Assembly (NCBI GenBank): GCA_947259165.1
Contig: CAMYKY010000008.1
Span: 23,959-87,958, forward strand
Length of the DNA: 64,000 nt
Direction: 5' to 3'
Source of the DNA: an uncultured Acidobacteriota bacterium
GTDB lineage: Bacteria; Acidobacteriota; Vicinamibacteria; Marinacidobacterales; SMYC01
The notes beneath the pieces were generated by a model. It was not told the origin of the DNA. It saw only the letters and a program-made list of their open reading frames with translations, and did not search any database. A program made the position numbers and the translations under genes. Below are positions 27,632 to 34,518 of this stretch, piece after piece (the first letter of the stretch is position 1; every line of letters begins with the position of its first letter).

Positions 27632-29079
27632 ATCCACGCTCCCGGTGCCGCAGCGACCGATCCCAAGCTCGCCGCTTCGCCGCAGCCTGACGACGTCGGG
27701 AAGAGCTTGCCTGGATTGCACAGACCCCGCGGGTTCCAAACGTCGCGAAGGGATCGCATCAAGTCCAGGTCGATCTCCGAGAACAACAGCCCCATGTGGT
27801 CGGATTTCTCCGTTCCAATGCCGTGCTCACCGCTAATCGTTCCCCCAACCGCGACACAAAGCTCCAGGATTTCGCGGCCCGCTTCGAGTACCCGCCGGCA
27901 CTCGTCGGCGTCTCGTCCGTCGTAGGGAATGCACGGATGCAGGTTGCCATCTCCCGCGTGGAAAACGTTCGCGACTTTGATTCGGTACCTCTCGGCAATC
28001 TCGCCGACTTTGACGAGAACTTCGGGAAGCCGCGATCTAGGGACGACGCCATCTTGAACGTAGAGATCCGTGGAGAGCCTGCCCATCGCTCCGAAGGCCG
28101 CCTTCCTCCCGAGCCAAAGACGTGCCCGCGCTTGTGCGTCGCGAGCTACCATAAACGAGACCGCCCCGTGCTTGTCACACTGCTGACGAATCTCCTCCTC
28201 CATCCGATCCATGCCGTGCGCAGCACCATCGAGCTCCACGAGAAGAACCGCCGCCGCGTCCACGGGGTAGCCCGCCGCGTTGACACCTGCCTCGATGACC
28301 TGGATCGTGGGCTGATCGAGCATCTCGAGAGCCGCGGGAACGATCCCGAGGGCAACGATGTCCGAGACCGCCTCGCAGGCCGCCTCCATGCTCCGGAATG
28401 GTGCGAGCAGCGTTTTCACCGCTTCCGGGGTGGGCATCAAGCGCACCAGAGCTTCGGTCGCGATGCCGAACGTCCCTTCCGACCCAACGAACAGACCGAC
28501 AAGGTCGTAGCCCACAGAGTCACGTGGACCGCCGAGGTGGACCACCTCCCCATCCGGGAGAACGACCGTGAGCCCGAGAACATGGGAGGTCGTCGCCCCG
28601 TATTTGAAGCAGTGAGGACCACCAGAGTTCTCGGCGATATTCCCACCAAGGGTACACGACGACTGGCTCGACGGATCGGGTGCGAAATAGAGCCCGTGAC
28701 GGGCAACATGCCGGGAAATCTCCAGATTGACGACTCCCGTTTGACAAAGCGCGAGTCGGTTCGACAAGTCGAGCTCGAGAATTTGGTTCATCGATGCGAG
28801 CGAGATGACGAGCCCACCCTCGCTCGGAGTGGCTCCACCAGAAAGACCAGTCCCCGCGCCGCGTGCGACGAACGGAACTCCGTACTCGGAGCACAAGCGC
28901 ACCACGGCCGCCACCTCATCGGTCGAGCGCGGCAGGACGACGGCGTCGGGCGAGGACTTGAACGCGGTGCTGCCGTCACATTCGTACACGAGCACATGAT
29001 GGGGGTCGACGAGAACAGACTCGGGCGGGAGCCCGCGCTTCAACTTTGCGATGAGCGAGGCATCAAGTTCGTGGCGCAC
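27628..29079 (-). CDS. glcD: Glycolate/D-lactate oxidase subunit GlcD (FAD-linked)
   Basis: Catalytic flavoprotein oxidising 2-hydroxyacids such as glycolate or D-lactate. The PCMH FAD domain shows PFVARGAGTGLSGGATPSEG, LGGNIAENSGGPHCFKYG and GSEGTFGIATEALVRLMP; the C-terminal cap shows FHAGDGNLHP and GGTISGEHGIGTEKSDHMG with the family histidines. Length about 483 aa from GTG 29079, which gives the usual short N terminus; TTG 29124 is also open. The last ~25 residues (after FPTSSG) are an unusual Ala/Gly tail. First gene of the glcDEF operon. Confidence 0.93.
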   Translation of the reverse strand: MRHELDASLIAKLKRGLPPESVLVDPHHVLVYECDGSTAFKSSPDAVVLPRSTDEVAAVVRLCSEYGVPFVARGAGTGLSGGATPSEGGLVISLASMNQILELDLSNRLALCQTGVVNLEISRHVARHGLYFAPDPSSQSSCTLGGNIAENSGGPHCFKYGATTSHVLGLTVVLPDGEVVHLGGPRDSVGYDLVGLFVGSEGTFGIATEALVRLMPTPEAVKTLLAPFRSMEAACEAVSDIVALGIVPAALEMLDQPTIQVIEAGVNAAGYPVDAAAVLLVELDGAAHGMDRMEEEIRQQCDKHGAVSFMVARDAQARARLWLGRKAAFGAMGRLSTDLYVQDGVVPRSRLPEVLVKVGEIAERYRIKVANVFHAGDGNLHPCIPYDGRDADECRRVLEAGREILELCVAVGGTISGEHGIGTEKSDHMGLLFSEIDLDLMRSLRDVWNPRGLCNPGKLFPTSSGCGEAASLGSVAAAPGAWI

Positions 29080-29282
29080 AGCGACACGAACGCTAACACG
29101 TCCGGATCGGAGAAGACAACTCAACGTTTGAGATGCGGCAAGCGGGGCTCGCCGATGGCGTATGTCCCTTGCTCACAAAGAGATAACGAGAATACGCTTG
29201 CGCAAGTTAGGGCAGTGTAATACAGTAACCCTTTTAGTCTTTTGGTACTCAGATAAGACAAGTAAGATATACCCTTCTCACC
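29080..29282. promoter_or_regulatory. Divergent promoter region between glcD and the HesB-like gene
   Basis: An AT-rich stretch (29190-29280) between divergent genes. It has a perfect 10-base palindrome CTTGCGCAAG (29197-29206), a TGTAATACAG-like inverted patch at 29216, and for the rightward gene TTGGTA (29242-29247), 18 bases, then GATATA. Operator and promoter assignment is inference. Confidence 0.4.
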
Positions 29283-29597
29283 ATGCTGATACTAGCGCAG
29301 AAAAGACACCGCATATCCGACCGCGCTCAAGCGAAAATCCGGAGCATCCTCGCAGAAACGGGCCAGTGCGACACGGTGAGGCTCTTTGCTGAGAAGACCC
29401 GCGATGGCGGAATCGAGATCGGCCTCGCGTCGGATCGTCGTCGCGACGACGATTTCCAGATACCTGCCGACGGGGTCACCGTCGTCGCCGACGCGCAAAC
29501 GTTGGCGATCGCGAGGGATCGAGTCATCGACTATGAGACCCACGGATTCACGTTCGCGGGGGACACCGCTTGCGAAGCGCTGCCTTTTACTGAATAG
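29283..29597 (+). CDS. HesB/IscA-like protein without the cluster-binding cysteines
   Basis: A 104-aa protein resembling A-type iron-sulfur carriers: ISDRAQAKIRSILAETG, then a beta pair IEIGLASDRRRDDDF, VTVVADAQTLAIARDRVIDY and THGFTF. In true IscA/HesB, a Cys follows the first helix (GGCSG) and CxC ends the protein. Here GGIEI replaces the first and only one Cys (DTACEALPF) remains near the end. It may therefore not carry a cluster in the usual way. The fold assignment is by pattern and is moderate. The gene is divergent from glcDEF, which encodes an iron-sulfur enzyme. Confidence 0.6.
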   Translation: MLILAQKRHRISDRAQAKIRSILAETGQCDTVRLFAEKTRDGGIEIGLASDRRRDDDFQIPADGVTVVADAQTLAIARDRVIDYETHGFTFAGDTACEALPFTE

Positions 29598-29686
29598 TTA
29601 CGGATGAGCGACAGGTCATGACGGAACAAACTGCGCAGGATCGCCCATCAAGCACGCGACACCCGACTCAGACCCAGGAGCACACC

Positions 29687-30238
29687 ATGAACACGAGGGC
29701 TTCCGAGATCCCCAGCGGAATGAATGGATCCAACGGTAGCAACGGACTGGGCCACGCATTCCAAGCGTTAGCGACAGCCAACGATTCGACGCAGGAGCTC
29801 AACGGAACACTCAAGATGTGCTCACGTACCCTCGAGCTCGTGACCGACTCCGGAGTAGAGCTCTACAACATCACCGACCGCATCAAGGATTTGGTGAAGT
29901 CCTCGGGAATCAAAGCCGGCTTTCTCGTCCTGTCTTCGCTGCACACGACAACCGCGGTGTTCATCAACGAGTTCCAGGCCGCGCTGATGGCCGACGTCAA
30001 GCATTTCCTCGAGCGCATTGCCAATCGCGAGAACGGCTACCTCCACAACTGCGAGGATTGCTCGGATTGCGAGCGCCAGAACGCCGAAGCGCATATCCGC
30101 GCGCTGGTTCTCGGCCACAACGTGACACTGCCCATCCAGGAAGGCGAGATTCCTCTCGGACAGTGGCAGAGCATCCTTTTCGCCGAGCTCGACGGCCCTC
30201 GCGAGAGGAGCGTCATCGCCCAGGTCATCGGCGTCTAG
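29687..30238 (+). CDS. YjbQ/UPF0047 family protein
   Basis: Member of the YjbQ family, single-domain proteins with weak thiamin phosphate synthase activity in vitro and an unclear cellular role. The family pattern is clear: LYNITDRIKDLVKSSGIKAG, SSLHTTTAVFINEFQ, NAEAHIRALVLGHNVTLPI and GQWQSILFAELDGPRERS. ATG 29687 is chosen because AGGAG lies 6 bases upstream; an upstream ATG at 29618 lacks this. A Gly/Asn/Ser-rich N-terminal extension (~40 residues) precedes the domain. A CxxCxxC-like cluster (CEDCSDCER) in the loop has more cysteines than usual. The TAG stop is part of the repeat element that follows. Confidence 0.88.
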   Translation: MNTRASEIPSGMNGSNGSNGLGHAFQALATANDSTQELNGTLKMCSRTLELVTDSGVELYNITDRIKDLVKSSGIKAGFLVLSSLHTTTAVFINEFQAALMADVKHFLERIANRENGYLHNCEDCSDCERQNAEAHIRALVLGHNVTLPIQEGEIPLGQWQSILFAELDGPRERSVIAQVIGV

Positions 30239-30455
30239 TGGACTGTAACAGATATTCGTTGCGCAAATCGCGAGGCCATTTTGGGAGCTGGCAAGGCGTG
30301 ATGACGACGGTATATCTAGATATTTGCCGCCTTCCGCAGCGAGCTTGTCGAGCGGAGGGCTAGGCCGAAGGCCGAACTGCAAGAATGCTCGCAACGCAGC
30401 CAGCGCGCAAAAGGGCCTGCGATTTTGGCAACGAATATCTGTTACAGTCCACTAG
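30235..30455. repeat. CTAG-ended palindromic element, full copy (second TIR type)
   Basis: 221 bases from CTAG to CTAG. The ends are inverted repeats of 28 identical bases beginning CTAGTGGACTGTAACAGATA. The core has ATATCTAGATAT and on its two arms CCATTTTGGGAGCTGGCAAG and GGCCCTTTT..GCGCTGGCTG, matching the core of the element at 59931. No open frame. The left CTAG forms the yjbQ stop. Confidence 0.85.
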
Positions 30456-30487
30456 TCGCCGGGCGACCTAGAGCCGGGAGCACCAGC

Positions 30488-30859
30488 GTGATCCTTCGCG
30501 TCGAGTTTCAGTTCAACGCTGCGCACCGCCTACCTTTCTACGAAGGCCCCTGTTTTCACACCCATGGCCACAATTACAAGCTTTTAGTCTTCTCCGAAGG
30601 GCCCGTTGATCCCGCGACCGGCCTCTCCATCGACTTCGTCAGAGTGAAGGAGCTAGTTCGCACCCACGTGCTCGACTGCATCGATCACAACGATCTCAAC
30701 CTGGTGCTCGAAAACCCGACCGCCGAGAATGTTGTCGTGTGGATGTGGGGACGACTTCAACCCCACCTGGACGGCTTGAAAGAGATGCAGTTGTACGAGA
30801 CCGATGACGCCGCTGTCATTTATCGCGGAGAGACTGTTGGCCAGCCAGCCGAAGCCTGA
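30488..30859 (+). CDS. 6-pyruvoyl-tetrahydropterin synthase / QueD family protein
   Basis: T-fold enzyme of 123 aa acting on dihydroneopterin triphosphate. Zinc histidines lie in FNAAHRL and THGHNY, the catalytic Cys in EGPCFHTHGH has the QueD/PTPS spacing, and DHNDLN plus PTAENV supply the catalytic triad and substrate Glu. GTG 30488 follows GGGAG by 7 bases; the longer frame upstream reads the repeat element. It overlaps folE and is followed by a short-chain reductase, a set that resembles tetrahydropterin synthesis more than queuosine synthesis (no queC/queE here). Confidence 0.88.
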   Translation: MILRVEFQFNAAHRLPFYEGPCFHTHGHNYKLLVFSEGPVDPATGLSIDFVRVKELVRTHVLDCIDHNDLNLVLENPTAENVVVWMWGRLQPHLDGLKEMQLYETDDAAVIYRGETVGQPAEA

Positions 30860-31430
30860 GCGCTTCGATGTGGCCGCGATGCGCCGGGCCATCCGATCGT
30901 TTCTCGAGGGGGCCGGTCTCGAAGTCGAAGGAACCGAGCTCGCCGAGACTCCAGACAACGTCGCACGCGCCTGGATCGAGTCCTACCTCGACGGGTACGA
31001 CGCTGACCCCGCGATCCTCTTCAAAGACGCCTACGAGAGTTCGCCCGTGCGCGAGTCCACGCAGAGCGTGCTGCTCAAAGGAATCCCTTTCCACGGGATG
31101 TGCCCACACCATCTGTTGCCATTTCATGGTCACGCCCATGTGGCGTACATCCCCGGGAAAAAACTCGCCTCGCTTTCGAGCCTCGCACGGCTGGTGGAGT
31201 GCTACGCACACCGTCTCGAGATTCAAGAGACGGTGACCCGCCAGATTGCGGAAGCTATATCGCAACACTTGGACGCGGACGGAGCTGCTGTCGTTCTCGA
31301 CACCGACCAAACCTGCATGACGACGAGGGGCGTTGAACGCGAAGGCACCCGAACGGTAACGCAGCACTTTACGGGAGCGTTCGCGGGCGACAGCGCCATG
31401 CGCTCGGAGTTCTTCTCGAGTATCGGCTGA
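30837..31430 (+). CDS. folE: GTP cyclohydrolase I
   Basis: Converts GTP to dihydroneopterin triphosphate, the substrate of the preceding PTPS/QueD-type enzyme. The zinc and catalytic motif GMCPHHLLPFHGHAHVAYIP, the LSSLARLVECYAHRLEIQE helix and the second zinc Cys in TCMTTRGV are all present. TTG 30837 has GGAG 6 bases upstream; ATG 30804 is the alternative. It overlaps the upstream gene by 23 bases and the SDR downstream by one (TGATG), so the three are translationally coupled. Confidence 0.94.
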   Translation: MASQPKPERFDVAAMRRAIRSFLEGAGLEVEGTELAETPDNVARAWIESYLDGYDADPAILFKDAYESSPVRESTQSVLLKGIPFHGMCPHHLLPFHGHAHVAYIPGKKLASLSSLARLVECYAHRLEIQETVTRQIAEAISQHLDADGAAVVLDTDQTCMTTRGVEREGTRTVTQHFTGAFAGDSAMRSEFFSSIG

Positions 31431-32134
31431 TGGCGTTCGAGCCCAAAGTGGCCGTCGTCACTGGCGCGAGCCAAGGGATTGGTCGCTCGACGTCTCTAGC
31501 GCTGGCGAGCCGCGGCGTCGCGGTCGCGGTCGCTGTCGCGGCGCGCAACCAAGAGACGCTCGCGGCCGTCGCAAGCGAGATACGCAATCAAGGCGGCACA
31601 GCTCTTGCCATCCCGACGAACGTCGCCGACGCGGCGAGCGTCGAGGCGTTGGTGGTGCAAACAGCCCAAACACTCGGACCGATCGATCTTCTTGTGAACA
31701 ACGCGGGCGTCGTTGCTCGCAGCAGGGTCGTGGACACCGATGAGGCGACTTGGGACGAGGTGCTCGATATCAACTTGAAGGGAGCGTTTCTGTGCACCAA
31801 GGCAGTGCTCCCGGAAATGATCCGACACGGTCGTGGAAGGATCGTGAACGTCTCTTCGATCTCGGGCAAGCTCGGAACACCGCAGCTGGCGGCCTATTGC
31901 GCTTCGAAGTGGGGACTCATCGGATTCACCAAAGCAACCGCCGAGGAAGTTCGCGGCGACGGCGTTCACGTGTTCTCCGTTTGTCCAGGTTCGGTCGATA
32001 CCGAGATGCTGCAAAAGGGTCTGCCCGGCGCAAAGCCGGCGATGGAGCCAGAGGATGTTGCCGACGTGATCGTGTATCTGGCGACCGACGCCCCGGAGGC
32101 GATGACGGGGGCCGCGGTCGATGTGTTTGGGTAG
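31430..32134 (+). CDS. Short-chain dehydrogenase/reductase, possibly pterin-specific
   Basis: Classical SDR of 234 aa with TGASQGIG (NADPH binding), LVNNAGVVARS, catalytic Ser in NVSSISGK and YCASK (YxxxK). The substrate is not evident from sequence. Because it is coupled to GTP cyclohydrolase I and a PTPS-type gene, a sepiapterin reductase-like role in making a tetrahydropterin is plausible; other SDRs (3-oxoacyl reductases) look similar. Alternating Val-Ala after the first helix (RGVAVAVAVAARN) is two residues longer than usual. Confidence 0.88.
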   Translation: MAFEPKVAVVTGASQGIGRSTSLALASRGVAVAVAVAARNQETLAAVASEIRNQGGTALAIPTNVADAASVEALVVQTAQTLGPIDLLVNNAGVVARSRVVDTDEATWDEVLDINLKGAFLCTKAVLPEMIRHGRGRIVNVSSISGKLGTPQLAAYCASKWGLIGFTKATAEEVRGDGVHVFSVCPGSVDTEMLQKGLPGAKPAMEPEDVADVIVYLATDAPEAMTGAAVDVFG

Positions 32135-32135
32135 T

Positions 32136-32261
32136 CGGTATACGGTTCACGGCATACGGCATACGGGTCCAATACGTGGAGGGCGGTGCACGACAGGCGG
32201 CACCGGCAGCGAACCGACAGCTGTGTTGAGTAAACCGTGAACCGCATACCGCATACCGCTT
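32136..32261. repeat. CATACGG-type inverted repeat pair
   Basis: Left arm cggtatacggttcacggcat followed by acggcatacgg; right arm, inverted, aaaccgtgaaccgcatacc followed by gcataccgct. About 65 bases lie between. It fills the spacer between two convergent genes and could act as a bidirectional terminator hairpin. Confidence 0.65.
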
Positions 32262-33552
32262 AGGCTTCGGGGAACATTTCCTTGAACTTGGCCCAGTCGG
32301 CTTCGGTCGGGTGGAAGTCCTTTTTCAGTAGCTCCCAGCGGGCGACTCTTACGAAGTTCGCCACAAAGCTCATCACTCCCAACAACAGCAGCGGGGTCGA
32401 GACGTCTAGCAAGCTCGCGTTCGACGTCATGATCGCGACGGCGGTCAGTAGGACGCCGGTGAAGATGGCCAAGTTCGCGAACACTCTCAGTTTTTCGCTG
32501 TGGAGCTCTTTCATTCCGGGGACGGGTTTTTTGCCGAAGTCTTTCTGGAAGCGCTCTTTCCAGACCCACATTGGGAACAGCTTGAACGCCACGGTGACTA
32601 CCGTCAGCACCATGAAGCCGAAGACCGCGAGAAATCCGTAGGCTAGCTGCACTCGCCCACGGGCAGGGTCGGCGGCATCGGGCCAGCCGAGCGACAGGAC
32701 GACTCCGGACGCGGCGGCGAGAAGCAGGAACGTTAGCGGCAATAGCTCCCACTCGCGTGCGCGACCCTTCAGGAGGGCACGCGCCGGGCCCCATGCCTGC
32801 CACACGAAAGCGAGCGCGAGCAGCACCGCAAACGGCGCAACGCTGCGCTCGGTAAGAAAAGCGAACGCAACCCCGAGCGTTCCGATATTCAGAAGTGCGA
32901 AGCGCAAGGGCATGAAGCGCGCGGCACCGAACGAGGTTGGGACGAGTTTGAGCTCGACGCCGAAGATCATCATGGCAATCCAGCCGACGCCGGCGATATG
33001 GGCGTGCGCGAACACGTTGTCGATGTAGTGCGTCGTCAGGATGGGCGCCCGGACGTCGTAACCTTTGAGCAGACCGAGAAAGATGCCGAGAGTCGCCGCG
33101 AGCAAGAAATACACGAGGGCAGCCACAACGAAGCGAGCCGGCCATGCGTTCTTGCCGGTAACGCTAAAAAGGCCGCGGAAGTTCCATACCTGCAAGACAC
33201 CCGCGGCAAAAACGAGAAACGTCGACCAACTCATCCCGCGCGACTCGCCCATCCAGAAGTGGGAAATCATCCCCCACACTCCGATGAAGTAAAACGCGAA
33301 CTGCGCCCGTCCGACCCAATAGGACGACGGCTCGACACCGAGCAGCGTCGGACTCAAGCGGTGGAGGACACCCATCATCAGCGACGAGAGAAAGCCGAGG
33401 GTCAAAAGATGGGTCAGTGCCAGGAGCTGGCTGAAGTAGAAGTACTCGAGAAGATACTCGCGCTTGAAAAAGAGCCATGCCGTCGCCAGGACCAGCGACA
33501 GCATACCGTTCAGAACAAAGGGCTCTTCGAGTCGGCTTTTGCTCGAAGGCAA
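32260..33552 (-). CDS. Polytopic membrane protein, heme-copper oxidase subunit I / NnrS-like
   Basis: About 430 aa with roughly 12 membrane helices. Conserved-looking histidines sit in ALTHLLTLGFLSSLMMGVLH, MISHFWMG and THYIDNVFAHAHIAGVGW. The pattern LTHLLTLGF..MMGxLxxLxP resembles subunit-I-like proteins annotated in Acidobacteria and NnrS-type proteins. No binuclear-centre signature is complete, so it is probably not a terminal oxidase. Start TTG 33552 is uncertain; ATG 17 codons further in is possible. It lies 7 bases after a flavin-binding protein gene and is likely co-transcribed with it. Confidence 0.65.
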   Translation of the reverse strand: MPSSKSRLEEPFVLNGMLSLVLATAWLFFKREYLLEYFYFSQLLALTHLLTLGFLSSLMMGVLHRLSPTLLGVEPSSYWVGRAQFAFYFIGVWGMISHFWMGESRGMSWSTFLVFAAGVLQVWNFRGLFSVTGKNAWPARFVVAALVYFLLAATLGIFLGLLKGYDVRAPILTTHYIDNVFAHAHIAGVGWIAMMIFGVELKLVPTSFGAARFMPLRFALLNIGTLGVAFAFLTERSVAPFAVLLALAFVWQAWGPARALLKGRAREWELLPLTFLLLAAASGVVLSLGWPDAADPARGRVQLAYGFLAVFGFMVLTVVTVAFKLFPMWVWKERFQKDFGKKPVPGMKELHSEKLRVFANLAIFTGVLLTAVAIMTSNASLLDVSTPLLLLGVMSFVANFVRVARWELLKKDFHPTEADWAKFKEMFPEA

Positions 33553-33558
33553 ATCAGA

Positions 33559-33954
33559 TCAGCCCATCGTGGCGACTTTGATCGGCTCGATATAGTACTT
33601 CACTCGGATTTCATCGGGAACGCGAAAAGGATACTTGTCTTCATTCAAATACTTCTTGGCCAGGCGGTCGATGTGCTCATCGGCACCCTCTTCTGTGATC
33701 TTCGCGATGCGGCCGCGGATCATGATCGACCGATACGGATTATCGGGATCGGTCGCAGAAAGGGCAACGCGTTCGTCAGCGCGGATGTTGCGATCTTTGA
33801 GGCGACCTTTCGCCGAGTTCACCACGATGTGCTCGCCGTCGTACTCCGCCCATACCGGACTGACCTGAGGACTTCCGTCGCTCATCTTTGTCGCGAGATG
33901 GACGAATGATTTCTTGCTCAAAATGTCTTGGAAGTTCTCCGGTATCGCGACCAC
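33559..33954 (-). CDS. Pyridoxamine-5'-phosphate-oxidase-like (PPOX) FMN/F420 protein
   Basis: 131-aa split-barrel flavin/deazaflavin protein. Motifs: KSFVHLATKMSDGSPQVSPV, WAEYDGEHIVVNSAKGRLKD (cofactor phosphate binding) and DPDNPYRSIMIRGRI. This is the class often called PPOX-class F420-dependent oxidoreductase. Whether it binds F420 or FMN cannot be told. It ends 7 bases before the membrane protein gene and begins 4 bases after the CDGSH gene stop, so the three form a redox-related operon. Confidence 0.9.
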   Translation of the reverse strand: MVAIPENFQDILSKKSFVHLATKMSDGSPQVSPVWAEYDGEHIVVNSAKGRLKDRNIRADERVALSATDPDNPYRSIMIRGRIAKITEEGADEHIDRLAKKYLNEDKYPFRVPDEIRVKYYIEPIKVATMG

Positions 33955-33957
33955 GGG

Positions 33958-34182
33958 TCACTCCGCCTTTCTTTCGGGAAGATCGAACGCCTTCGAATCG
34001 TGCTGAAATCCCTGACGGTTGTGAGCGCCATCGCAAAACGGTTTGTTCTCCGAGTGCCCGCACCGGCAAAGAGAGATGGCGTCGCGACCTCCAAGATCAT
34101 AGGTGTTGCCTTCGGCATCCTTCAAGGTCACTTCACCCTTCACGCGCAAAGGCCCGTTGTTGAGTACTGTGATTTCGGGCAT
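33958..34182 (-). CDS. CDGSH iron-sulfur domain protein
   Basis: A 74-aa 2Fe-2S protein. The motif CRCGHSENKPFCDGAH is complete (three Cys and one His). N-terminal half GPLRVKGEVTLKDAEGNTYD is the usual beta part. The start follows AAGGAG by 8 bases. Only 42 bases separate it from the divergent coiled-coil gene. CDGSH proteins take part in iron-sulfur or redox handling; partner unknown. Confidence 0.93.
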   Translation of the reverse strand: MPEITVLNNGPLRVKGEVTLKDAEGNTYDLGGRDAISLCRCGHSENKPFCDGAHNRQGFQHDSKAFDLPERKAE

Positions 34183-34224
34183 CCAATGTCTCCTTTTCGA
34201 AGCGCCTAGTATATCATCGGGTAC

Positions 34225-34518
34225 ATGTTGGACGACGAAGCACCGAAATCCGCGGTGGAGCTCGCAATGGAGAAGCTGCGGGCGCAAGACGGTTTCGAAG
34301 AAGTGAAGCTCACCGACGAACAAAAGGCGGAAATCGCCGATATCCGCAGCCGTTTCCGGGCCCAGATCGCGGAGCTCGAGATCCAGCAAGACGCCCAGCT
34401 CCGCATCGCTGGCGCCTTCGAAGAAGTCGAAATTCTCCGCGCTGAGCTGAAGAAGGAAAAAGAGCGCCTCGAGGGCGAGATGGAAAAAAAGGTCTCCGAA
34501 GCGCGCACGCGGCCCTGA
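34225..34518 (+). CDS. Small coiled-coil hypothetical protein
   Basis: 97 aa, almost wholly helical and charged: a short N-terminal part (DDEAPKSAVELAMEKLRAQD), then a coiled coil of about 55 residues with heptad pattern ending ELKKEKERLEGEMEKKVSEA. No signal peptide. Its stop overlaps the start of the lyase gene by one base (TGATG), so it is co-translated with it. I do not recognise a family. Confidence 0.75.
   Translation: MLDDEAPKSAVELAMEKLRAQDGFEEVKLTDEQKAEIADIRSRFRAQIAELEIQQDAQLRIAGAFEEVEILRAELKKEKERLEGEMEKKVSEARTRP

Noticed and set aside
32136..32261. Attachment site or origin suggested by CATACGG repeats
   Set aside because: No integrase, dnaA box cluster or strand switch; same words occur at 14211 as a plain spacer repeat.
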